Shown: in pieces, positions 1 to 5,777 of the stretch
Layout of the letters: each line of letters opens with the position of its first letter
How positions within the stretch are numbered: the stretch's first letter is position 1
Assembly (NCBI GenBank): GCA_943324165.2
Contig: CALPKO020000056.1
Coordinates: forward strand, 1 to 7,456
Length of the DNA stretch: 7,456 nt
Origin: Bdellovibrio sp. ZAP7
GTDB taxonomy: Bacteria; Bacteroidota; Bacteroidia; Flavobacteriales; Flavobacteriaceae
Direction of reading: 5' to 3'
Notes under the pieces: generated by a model
Seen by the model: the letters and a program-made list of their open reading frames with translations, nothing else
The model's database searches: none
Told to the model about the DNA's origin: nothing
Translations under genes and position numbers: made by a program

Positions 1-1
1 A

Positions 2-421
2 TCAAAAAAAACGGTTTTGAATGTTATTTATACTCAAAATGCTATTGTAGATAAACTTAATGAAACACTTAAACCATTTGATGTTTCAGGAGAACAATTC
101 AATGTTTTAAGGATTTTGCGAGGTCAAAAAGGTTGTCCTGCTAATATGTGTGTGATCCAAGAGCATATGATTGCAAAAACTAGCAATACTACTCGTTTGG
201 TTGATAAACTTTTGCTAAAAGAACTGGTTACAAGAAACGTTTGTCCAGAAAATAGAAGAAAAATTGAGGTGCTGATCACGGAAAAAGGACTAAAACTTTT
301 AACTGAATTAGACCCGAAAATTATCGAACATGAAAATTATTTTTGTTCAAATTTAACCTCAAATGAACTTGAACAACTTAATTTTTTATTAGAAAAACTT
401 AGAAATAACATTAATAAATAA
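2..421 (+). CDS. MarR family winged-helix transcriptional regulator (5' end cut off by window)
   Basis: The protein is a cytoplasmic DNA-binding regulator of the MarR type. The reading frame is open to the left edge of the window, so the true start lies upstream. A TTG at 17 and later codons could be read as starts, but the residues before them (SKKTV) look like continuing helix 1. Visible parts, numbered from the TTG, are the SGEQFNVLRILR helix (24-35), a recognition-helix region ending KTSNTTRLVDKLLLKELV (54-71), the wing NVCPENRRKIEVLITEKG (74-91) and a C-terminal dimerisation helix. Four cysteines (40, 45, 76, 110) are many for so short a regulator and could allow thiol-based sensing, which is inference. 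The gene ends 9 bp before a nitroreductase gene and is probably co-transcribed with it and yceI. MarR proteins often repress their own operon; the operator would lie outside the window. The family call is secure; the ligand is unknown. Confidence 0.9.
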   Translation, partial: SKKTVLNVIYTQNAIVDKLNETLKPFDVSGEQFNVLRILRGQKGCPANMCVIQEHMIAKTSNTTRLVDKLLLKELVTRNVCPENRRKIEVLITEKGLKLLTELDPKIIEHENYFCSNLTSNELEQLNFLLEKLRNNINK

Positions 422-430
422 ATAAAAACA

Positions 431-1063
431 ATGGGTGATTTTTTAGAAAACCAAAACTGGCGTTATGCCACCAAAAAATTTGATGCTGCAAAAAAAGTGT
501 CTGCCGAAGATTTAGCATTTTTGCAAGAAGCCATTCAATTATCAACTTCCTCTTATGGTTTACAACCTTATAAAGTTTTAGTTGTCGAAAATCTTGCTAT
601 TAGAGCCCAGTTGCAACCAGCGTCATGGGGGCAAAGTCAAATTGTTGACGCTTCACATCTTTTGGTTTTTGCAAACGAAACCAATTTTGGCGAAGATGGC
701 ATTAACTCTTATTTTAAGAATTTAATCGAAACCAGAGGAATTCCTGCAGAAAGCGTTCAAGGATATAAAGATTTTATGTCATCAAAAATCAATGGATTGC
801 CAGAAGATGTAAGAAATATTTGGACTGCAAAACAGACTTATTTGGCATTGGCCAATTTAATGAATGCTGCAGCTGAATTAAAAATCGATGTTTGTCCAAT
901 GGAAGGTTTTGTTCCAGCGCAATACAATGAAATATTAGGATTAGACAAATTGAATTTAAATGCTTCATTAGTAGCTGCGATAGGTTACAGAAGTGAAGAA
1001 GATGCTACTCAAAACTATAAAAAAGTAAGAAAATCATTAGAAGATTTATTCGTAACAATTTAA
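431..1063 (+). CDS. NAD(P)H-dependent oxidoreductase, NfsB-like nitroreductase family
   Basis: This is an FMN-dependent cytoplasmic oxidoreductase of 210 aa, the usual length for NfsB-type enzymes, which use NAD(P)H to reduce nitroaromatics and quinones by two electrons. Compared from memory with E. coli NfsB, the FMN-binding start RYATKKFD (11-18) matches RHSTKAFD, with R11 and K15 at the phosphate-contact positions. STSSYGLQPYKVLV (38-51) matches the SPSSTNSQPW region, IVDASHLLVFA (71-81) matches MLDASHVVVF, PMEGF (156-160) matches PIEGF, and the late K198-x-R200 matches the NfsB KSR. The ATG follows an A-rich stretch 9 bp after the marR stop, typical of Bacteroidota starts. Its place between a MarR regulator and yceI suggests inducible detoxification of quinones or other electrophiles. 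The family is clear, but the physiological substrate is not. Confidence 0.92.
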   Translation: MGDFLENQNWRYATKKFDAAKKVSAEDLAFLQEAIQLSTSSYGLQPYKVLVVENLAIRAQLQPASWGQSQIVDASHLLVFANETNFGEDGINSYFKNLIETRGIPAESVQGYKDFMSSKINGLPEDVRNIWTAKQTYLALANLMNAAAELKIDVCPMEGFVPAQYNEILGLDKLNLNASLVAAIGYRSEEDATQNYKKVRKSLEDLFVTI

Positions 1064-1089
1064 ATAACTATTAATTAAAATCAAAAAAA

Positions 1090-1659
1090 ATGAAAAATTT
1101 AAAAACTATTGCAATCGCATTATTATTAGCATTTACTGCTACAAACATCAACGCTCAAACAAAAAAAGTAGATGCTGCAGCCAGCAAATTAACTTGGGTT
1201 GGAAAAAAAGTTACCGGTCAACATGAAGGAACTGTGAATTTGAAAGAAGGAAGTTTAGTATTTAAAGGAAAAAAATTAGTTGGCGGAAATTTTGTTGTTG
1301 ATATGAAAACAATTGCTGTTACTGATTTAAAAGCGGGTCAAGGAAAAGAAAAATTAGAAGGACACTTGAATTCTGAAGACTTTTTCGGCATTGAAAAATT
1401 CCAAACTGCCAACTTGGTTTTCAAAACAATCGCAGACAAAGGAAATAATGTTTATGCGGTAACCGCTGATTTAACTATCAAAGGAAAAACAAATGCGGTA
1501 ACTTTTAATGTGGCTGTTAACGGAAACAAAGCTACTACAAACTTCAAAGTAGATCGTACAAAATATGATATCAAATACGGATCGGGAAGCTTTTTTGACA
1601 ATTTAGGAGATAAAGCAATCTCTGACGATTTTGAATTGGCTATTGAATTAGCATTCTAA
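1090..1659 (+). CDS. YceI family periplasmic protein
   Basis: This is a secreted 189-aa protein with a Sec signal peptide: MKNLKT, then a hydrophobic stretch (7-18), with likely cleavage after NINA (residue 22). The mature part is one YceI domain, a lipocalin-like beta barrel that in characterised relatives binds polyisoprenoid or similar amphiphilic molecules. Family motifs are KLTWVGKKVTGQHEGTVNLK (33-52), GHLNSEDFFGIEKF, the DLTIKGKTNAVTF strand pair and the C-terminal DRTKYDIKYGSGSFFDNLGD segment followed by ISDDFEL. There is no lipobox cysteine, so it is probably soluble in the periplasm. The gene lies 26 bp after the nitroreductase gene with no promoter seen between them, and a strong terminator follows, so it is the likely last gene of the marR operon. 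Its exact ligand and role are unknown; a stress function fits the context but is inferred. Confidence 0.93.
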   Translation: MKNLKTIAIALLLAFTATNINAQTKKVDAAASKLTWVGKKVTGQHEGTVNLKEGSLVFKGKKLVGGNFVVDMKTIAVTDLKAGQGKEKLEGHLNSEDFFGIEKFQTANLVFKTIADKGNNVYAVTADLTIKGKTNAVTFNVAVNGNKATTNFKVDRTKYDIKYGSGSFFDNLGDKAISDDFELAIELAF

Positions 1660-1679
1660 TTGAGCTTAATACAATTGAC

Positions 1680-1717
1680 AAACCTCAACTTTCATCGGTT
1701 GAGGTTTTTTTATTTTT
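1680..1717 (+). terminator. Intrinsic terminator after yceI
   Basis: A perfect 10-bp stem pairs AAACCTCAAC (1680-1689) with GTTGAGGTTT (1698-1707) around an 8-base loop. The right arm runs into a T-rich tract interrupted by one A (1705-1717). It starts about 20 bp after the yceI stop and would end the marR-nitroreductase-yceI transcript. The tail reads T-rich on the + strand. The left side lacks a matching A tract, so termination in the opposite direction is less likely. Confidence 0.9.
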
Positions 1718-1724
1718 AGAAATG

Positions 1725-1756
1725 CTGAAAAAATAAACATATTGATTGTAAATTTG
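1725..1756 (+). promoter_or_regulatory. Probable promoter for the trpG/pabA gene
   Basis: TAAATTTG at 1749-1756 matches the Bacteroidota -7 consensus TAnnTTTG exactly and ends 16 bp before the ATG at 1773. The -33 element is weak: CTG at 1725-1727, 21 bp upstream, in place of TTG. The promoter lies between the yceI terminator and the next gene, where one is needed. The -7 box is convincing; the -33 assignment is tentative. Confidence 0.55.
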
Positions 1757-1772
1757 AATTTTAAAAAGCAAT

Positions 1773-2342
1773 ATGAACAAAGTTTTAGTCATTGATAATT
1801 ACGATAGTTTTACGTACAATTTAGTCCATTATTTAGAAGACTTAAATTGTGAAGTAGAAGTTTTTAGAAACGATGAATTTGACCTAGATGAAGTCGAAAA
1901 ATTTGATAAAATTCTACTTTCTCCCGGACCAGGAATTCCAGATGATGCCGGACTTTTGAAAGCGGTAATTTCAAAATTTGCGCCTTCGAAAAGCATTTTA
2001 GGAATTTGTTTAGGACAACAAGCGATTGCAGAAGTTTTTGGAGGATCGCTTTTTAACCTCGAAAAAGTGTACCATGGATTGGCTAGCACCATTAAAATAA
2101 TTGACGATAACGAAACGCTTTTTGAAGGTTTAATGAAAGAATTTAAAGTTGGCCGATACCACTCTTGGGTAGTTTCTAAAGCAGATTTTCCGTCAGAATT
2201 AACAATAACATCCATCGACGAATTGGGAAATATCATGTCTTTGCGACACAATTCTTTTGATGTAAAGGGCGTACAATTTCATCCCGAAAGTATCCTTACT
2301 CCAAATGGAAAAGCCATTTTAGCCAATTGGCTTGAAAAGTAA
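1773..2342 (+). CDS. trpG/pabA: Aminodeoxychorismate/anthranilate synthase component II (glutamine amidotransferase)
   Basis: This is a class I glutamine amidotransferase subunit of 189 aa. It hydrolyses glutamine and passes ammonia to a chorismate-using partner, TrpE to make anthranilate for tryptophan or PabB to make aminodeoxychorismate for folate. Motifs are DNYDSFTYNLVHYL (8-21), LLSPGPGIP (48-56), the nucleophile loop GICLGQQAIAEVFGG (77-91) with Cys79, GRYHSW (127-132), and GVQFHPESILTP (166-177) with His170 and Glu172. The catalytic triad is therefore intact, and the protein is full length. The ATG follows an A-rich stretch. The gene appears to be transcribed alone: a terminator and promoter lie upstream, and downstream is the TetR efflux operon. 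No trpE, pabB or other trp gene is in the window. Sequence alone does not separate TrpG from PabA, and many bacteria use one subunit for both enzymes. Confidence 0.95.
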   Translation: MNKVLVIDNYDSFTYNLVHYLEDLNCEVEVFRNDEFDLDEVEKFDKILLSPGPGIPDDAGLLKAVISKFAPSKSILGICLGQQAIAEVFGGSLFNLEKVYHGLASTIKIIDDNETLFEGLMKEFKVGRYHSWVVSKADFPSELTITSIDELGNIMSLRHNSFDVKGVQFHPESILTPNGKAILANWLEK

Positions 2343-2514
2343 TTCGTTAATTTTATATTATAATTTACTTTAGATAAGTATAACTAATATTCTGAATTAT
2401 AATTTAATGTATTTTTAATATAGATTTTAACTATACTAAAAAAAAGCCCTATTTAAATAAAAAAACTAATTCTCCACAGCACTAATCTCAGGTTATCAAA
2501 ACGTTAAATCAAAA

Positions 2515-2530
2515 TTAAACGTTTGTTTAA
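2515..2530. promoter_or_regulatory. Operator-like inverted repeat, copy 1 (TetR site candidate)
   Basis: TTAAAC-GTTT-GTTTAA is an inverted repeat with perfect 6-bp arms and a 4-bp spacer. It shares the TTAAAC-N4-GTTTA pattern with a second copy centred 17 bp downstream. It contains the -33 element of the promoter that drives the TetR gene, so bound repressor would block RNA polymerase. A weaker relative, AAACGTTAAA, lies at 2499-2508. Assignment to this TetR protein is inferred from position and symmetry. Confidence 0.6.
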
Positions 2531-2552
2531 ATTAAACAATTGTTTAGTTTTG
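2522..2552 (+). promoter_or_regulatory. Promoter of the tetR-tolC-emrA-emrB operon
   Basis: The -33 element TTTG (2522-2525) and the -7 element TAGTTTTG (2545-2552) both match the Bacteroidota promoter consensus, with 19 bp between them. The ATG of the TetR gene is 25 bp beyond the -7 box. Both elements are embedded in the two operator-like repeats, which points to autoregulation of the whole operon. Confidence 0.72.
2532..2547. promoter_or_regulatory. Operator-like inverted repeat, copy 2 (TetR site candidate)
   Basis: TTAAAC-AATT-GTTTAG contains a perfect 14-bp palindrome, TAAACAATTGTTTA (2533-2546). It overlaps the first bases of the -7 box at 2545-2552. Arms and spacing match copy 1, which argues for a repeated protein-binding site rather than chance AT-rich symmetry. 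Confidence 0.62.
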
Positions 2553-2577
2553 CATCGAATTTAATTTTAGATAAAGC

Positions 2578-3201
2578 ATGTCGGATTTTAATCAAAAGCA
2601 AATCGAAATTCTTCAAGTCGCCGAACAGCTTTTTGCAGAAAAAGGTTTTGACGGAACTTCTATCAGAGAAATTTCAAAAATCGCAAAAATCAACATTGCG
2701 ATGGTCTCTTATTATTTTGGTTCGAAAGAAAAATTACTTGAGAGTTTAATTCTTTTTCGTACTTCGGATTTAAAATTAAAGCTCGAAAATTTGTTTGATG
2801 AAAAAGTATCACCTCTTCAAAAAATTGAAAAATTCATAGCGTTTTATATTGAAAAAGTGAACAGTAATAAAAACATGTATCAAATCTTGAATTTCGAAAA
2901 TTCTACTAAAAAACGGGTACTGGATTCAGCCGTTTTTACAGCTATAAAAAAAGGAAATCTCCAAACCCTAAAGAACATAATTAAAGAAGGACAAGATGCA
3001 TTGGTTTTTAAAAAAAATGTAAATGTTGAATTGATTACACCAACGATCTTGGGAACTTATTTCTATTTTAATATGAACAAACCTTTTTTTGGAGAAATTT
3101 TTAACCTAGAATCGGAAAATGATTTTAACGATTATGTAAAATTTCATTTAACAAAACATATTCAACAAACAGTAAAAGCACTTTTGATTTATGAAAATTA
3201 A
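2578..3201 (+). CDS. TetR/AcrR family transcriptional repressor of the efflux operon
   Basis: This is a 207-aa TetR-family regulator, typical in length. The N-terminal helix-turn-helix domain covers residues about 8-55: EILQVAEQLFAEKGFDGTSI, then REISKIAKINIAMVSYYFGS, where SYYFGSKEKL is the hallmark end of the recognition helix. The rest is a helical ligand-binding and dimerisation domain that I cannot place in a subfamily. It is the first gene of the efflux operon, and its 3' end overlaps the outer-membrane channel gene by 11 bp, so the two are probably translationally coupled. Two tandem operator-like repeats cover its promoter. The expected behaviour, known for TetR proteins next to pumps, is repression of its own operon until a pump substrate or related ligand binds. 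The ATG at 2578 gives the full HTH domain; there is no clear Shine-Dalgarno, as is usual in this phylum. Confidence 0.93.
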   Translation: MSDFNQKQIEILQVAEQLFAEKGFDGTSIREISKIAKINIAMVSYYFGSKEKLLESLILFRTSDLKLKLENLFDEKVSPLQKIEKFIAFYIEKVNSNKNMYQILNFENSTKKRVLDSAVFTAIKKGNLQTLKNIIKEGQDALVFKKNVNVELITPTILGTYFYFNMNKPFFGEIFNLESENDFNDYVKFHLTKHIQQTVKALLIYEN

Positions 3202-4525
3202 TAGAAACATAGTCGCAATAATTTGTTTTCTTATTACTTCGATGTTTTTTGCGCAAGAAAAAACAAGTTTGAAATTGAAAGAAGCAATTAATCTGGCGAT
3301 CGAGAAAAGTAATGAAGTAGCGTTGGCCAATACGAAAGTAACGACCAAGCAATTAGAATTGCAGTCTGTGAAAAACAATTTGTATCCGAGTTTAAAAGCA
3401 TCCGGACAATATTATCGTTTGACAAATGCCACTATCGACCAAAAAAACAAATCCGCAACCACTTCTACAACACCAACAGCGGCTCCAAAAGTAAATGAAT
3501 TGATGTTGGCACAATTGAATGCGAGTGTGCCTTTGTTTTCAGGTTTTAAACTTAAAAACAACGTCAAAATCGCAAATGATTTGTACCAATCGCAGAATGC
3601 ATTGGCCGAAAACACTAAAGAGGAAATTGCAATTAGGATAGTAGACTTATACGCCGCACTCTATAAAGCGCAGAAAGCAATCGAATTGTTGAATGAAAAT
3701 CTAAAGAAATCAAACCAAAGAGTAACTGACTTTAAAGCGTTAGAAGAAAACGGAATCATTGCGCGAAACGATTTATTAAAGGCCCAACTGCAAGTTGCTA
3801 AAGTGCAACTGTCTTTAGACGAAGCCAACAAAAATGTGAATATCATCAATTATCAACTAATTACACTTTTAAAACTTCCTGAGGAAACACAACTTTTTGT
3901 AGACGAAAGTGAATTTAAGAATTTTGAAATGATCAATATTCCAAAAGATGAATCAACTGCAATTTCCACTCGAAAAGATTTAGAATCCCTGCGTTTTCAA
4001 GAAAAAGCAAGCGAAAACAACATCAAACTGGCCAAAGGAAGTTACTATCCCAGCTTGAATTTCATAGCGGGTTGCACCGCATTAAATTTGCAAAATGTCG
4101 TAACCGTAAAAAATGCCATCAATTTTGGACTTGGCGTTTCGTATGATTTTAGTTCCATTTTCAAAAACAATACGGAAGTTAAAATTGCAAAAAACAAAGC
4201 GTTAGAAATCAAACAAAATGAAGATTTGTTGGTCGATAAAATTAAAATTGAGGTAAAAAATGCTGTTGAAGATTATAATCTCGCCTTGAAGCAAAACTTG
4301 GTTTATACGCAAGCAGTTGAGCAATCTTCAGAGAATTACAGAATTGTAAAAGACAAATACGACAACGGTCTTTCAGACACCAACGATTTGCTCGATGCTG
4401 ATGTAGAGGATTTAAATGCAAAAATCAATCAATCGTATACCAAAGCCAATATCATAGAAAAATATTATCAATTGCTTAATGTTTCTGGACAATTGACACA
4501 AACAATCAACGCTTCTAAAAATTAA
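3191..4525 (+). CDS. TolC-like outer membrane efflux protein
   Basis: This is the outer-membrane channel of a tripartite pump, 444 aa. A Sec signal peptide (MKINRN, then a hydrophobic core 8-20) ends in FFAQ with likely cleavage after Ala21. There is no lipobox cysteine, so it resembles TolC rather than lipid-anchored OprM. The mature protein has the two-fold OEP pattern of long helical hairpins. Repeat 1 starts LKEAINLAIEKSNEVALANT (28-47), followed by SVKNNLYPSLKASGQYYRLT. Repeat 2 contains LAKGSYYPSLNFIAGCTALN, then a strand reading GLGVSYDFSSIFKN, with ENYRIVKDKYDNGLSDTNDL near the C-terminus. Cys295 is the only cysteine in the mature chain. The start overlaps the tetR end by 11 bp, and the stop is 8 bp before the adaptor gene. 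It should dock with the downstream EmrA-like adaptor; that partnership is inferred from gene order. Confidence 0.93.
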   Translation: MKINRNIVAIICFLITSMFFAQEKTSLKLKEAINLAIEKSNEVALANTKVTTKQLELQSVKNNLYPSLKASGQYYRLTNATIDQKNKSATTSTTPTAAPKVNELMLAQLNASVPLFSGFKLKNNVKIANDLYQSQNALAENTKEEIAIRIVDLYAALYKAQKAIELLNENLKKSNQRVTDFKALEENGIIARNDLLKAQLQVAKVQLSLDEANKNVNIINYQLITLLKLPEETQLFVDESEFKNFEMINIPKDESTAISTRKDLESLRFQEKASENNIKLAKGSYYPSLNFIAGCTALNLQNVVTVKNAINFGLGVSYDFSSIFKNNTEVKIAKNKALEIKQNEDLLVDKIKIEVKNAVEDYNLALKQNLVYTQAVEQSSENYRIVKDKYDNGLSDTNDLLDADVEDLNAKINQSYTKANIIEKYYQLLNVSGQLTQTINASKN

Positions 4526-4533
4526 TAATCAAG

Positions 4534-5613
4534 ATGGAAAAGAAAAAATCAAACAAGAAATTTATAATCATTTTAGTCGTTTTAGTGCTGTTTTTCGGCA
4601 CTTATGGCACTTACAAATACCTTCATGCTTTGGCACACGAAACTACTGATGATGCGCAAATTGAAAAAAACATGAATCCAATTATTCCGAGAGTAAATGG
4701 ATACATCACGAAAGTTTATGTAAAAGACAATGATTTTTTAAAAAAAGGCGATACACTTTTTACGATTGACCAAAAGGATTATTTAGTAAAAGTAGAAGAT
4801 GCCAAAGCCGCTTTGGTTGCTGCAGAAAGCAGTTTTGAAGTAGCGAAAGCCGACATCGGAAGCGCTGTTGCCAATATTTCTGTTTCTGATGCCAATGTTC
4901 AATCGGCTGGCGGAAACATCGAAACTGCCAAAATTCGTTTGGGTCGTGCGACCAATGATTTTGAACGGTATAACAATCTATATAAAAACCATTCTATCAC
5001 AAAACAACAATACGAACTAGCTTTAGCAGCCAAACAAGAAGCCGAAAGTCAAGTGAAAATCTTGCAACAACAACAAAAAGCAAGTGCTTTTCAAAAATCG
5101 GTTATTGTGGCTAAATCGAATGTTTCAAGCAAACAAACCGAAGTCGCTGCAGCAAATATCAATCGCGCTAAAGCCATGTTAGACGCTGCCAATTTGAACT
5201 TATCCTACACTACTGTTACAGCTGCTGTAGATGGACAAATTTCTAAAATTGGTATCCAGCCAGGACAATTGGTGCAGCCTGGTCAAGCTTTGTTTTACAT
5301 CATCAACGACAACGAAACTTGGGTAGTTGCGAATTTTAAAGAAACGCAATTGAACAAAATGGTCATCGGACAAAAAGTAACCGTGAAAGTCGATGCTTAT
5401 CCAGACACCGATTTTGAAGGAACGGTAACGTCATTTTCACCAGCAACTGGTTCTCGTTTTTCATTGCTACCGCCAGACAACGCAACAGGGAATTTTGTAA
5501 AAACCATCCAAAGACTGCCAGTAAAAATCAGTTTAAGCCCCTCAAATGATGCTGTAAAAATGAAAAATTTACGTTCAGGAATGAACGCGGAGGTTGATGT
5601 GCATATAAAATAA
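4534..5613 (+). CDS. EmrA/HlyD family periplasmic adaptor (membrane fusion protein)
   Basis: This is a 359-aa inner-membrane-anchored adaptor that links an MFS transporter to a TolC-type channel. A lysine-rich N-terminus (1-9) precedes one transmembrane helix (about 10-27), leaving the rest in the periplasm. HETTDDAQIEKNMNPIIPRV (35-54) is the classic EmrA-type entry to the first lipoyl half-domain, which continues GYITKVYVKDNDFLKKGDTL. A long alanine- and glutamine-rich coiled-coil hairpin follows (about 83-222). The second lipoyl half is TTVTAAVDGQISKIGIQPGQ (226-245), and a beta-barrel starts at ETWVVANFKETQL (261-273). ATGSRFSLLPPDNATGNFVK (305-324), then TIQRLPVKI, is strongly characteristic of EmrA relatives. 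The gene follows tolC by 8 bp. The gap to emrB is 164 bp, unusually long for this operon, and is filled with heptad repeats. Confidence 0.94.
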   Translation: MEKKKSNKKFIIILVVLVLFFGTYGTYKYLHALAHETTDDAQIEKNMNPIIPRVNGYITKVYVKDNDFLKKGDTLFTIDQKDYLVKVEDAKAALVAAESSFEVAKADIGSAVANISVSDANVQSAGGNIETAKIRLGRATNDFERYNNLYKNHSITKQQYELALAAKQEAESQVKILQQQQKASAFQKSVIVAKSNVSSKQTEVAAANINRAKAMLDAANLNLSYTTVTAAVDGQISKIGIQPGQLVQPGQALFYIINDNETWVVANFKETQLNKMVIGQKVTVKVDAYPDTDFEGTVTSFSPATGSRFSLLPPDNATGNFVKTIQRLPVKISLSPSNDAVKMKNLRSGMNAEVDVHIK

Positions 5614-5618
5614 GTTTT

Positions 5619-5660
5619 GATTTATGATTGAAGATTAACGATTAGAGATTTTTGATTTTA
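5619..5660 (+). repeat. Heptad repeat element, left arm: six GATTNNN units
   Basis: Six consecutive 7-mers all begin with GATT and stay in perfect register: GATTTAT, GATTGAA, GATTAAC, GATTAGA, GATTTTT, GATTTTA. The first four bases are constant and the last three vary. The block starts 5 bp after the emrA stop. Its last 15 bases (5646-5660) are complementary at 14 of 15 positions to 5741-5755 in the right arm, so an RNA hairpin between the arms is possible. The core at 5661-5698 shows no heptads and no convincing promoter or ORF. Confidence 0.8.
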
Positions 5661-5698
5661 ACGAGGACAAAAAACTAATAGTGAATTATTTAACCAAA

Positions 5699-5776
5699 CA
5701 AGTCTTTTGTCTAGAAGTCTATCGTCTCTGTTCTAAATTATAAAATCTAAAATCTCAATTCTAAAATCTAAAATCC
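5699..5776 (-). repeat. Heptad repeat element, right arm: eleven AGANNNN-type units on the minus strand
   Basis: On the minus strand from 5776 down to 5699 the sequence divides into GGATTTT, AGATTTT, AGAATTG, AGATTTT, AGATTTT, ATAATTT, AGAACAG, AGACGAT, AGACTTCT (8 bases), AGACAAA, AGACTTG. Nine of eleven units begin AGA and all but one are 7 bp. Units near emrB are close to AGATTTT, and they drift toward AGACNNN near the core. It is the same repeat family as the left arm, on the opposite strand. It ends one base before the emrB ATG, so the emrB leader consists of repeat sequence, and no ribosome-binding motif is visible there. Confidence 0.78.
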
Positions 5777-5777
5777 C

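Noticed and set aside
1829..2251. Minus-strand open frame of 140 aa opposite trpG/pabA
   Set aside because: It lies wholly within a gene with intact catalytic motifs, and its translation has no recognisable family pattern. It is a shadow of the coding strand.
2357..2406. Direct repeat ATTATAATTTA at 2357-2367 and 2396-2406
   Set aside because: The 11-bp match is made only of A and T in a very AT-rich gap, and is expected by chance.
2438..2459. Possible terminator after trpG/pabA: A8-GCCC followed by TATTTAAATA
   Set aside because: There is no GGGC partner to close a stem; only an AT-only 10-bp palindrome is present. No convincing terminator was found in 2343-2510.
2540..2749. Small + strand open frame overlapping the TetR promoter and HTH region
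   Set aside because: It begins in the operator/promoter and is out of frame with a clear TetR domain. Its low-complexity K/S/F-rich sequence is typical of a shadow frame.
5661..5698. Separate promoter for emrB in the repeat core
   Set aside because: No TAnnTTTG box is present. The nearest matches (GATTTTTG at 5647-5654, GTCTTTTG at 5702-5709) lack the TA, so emrB is best read as part of the upstream operon.
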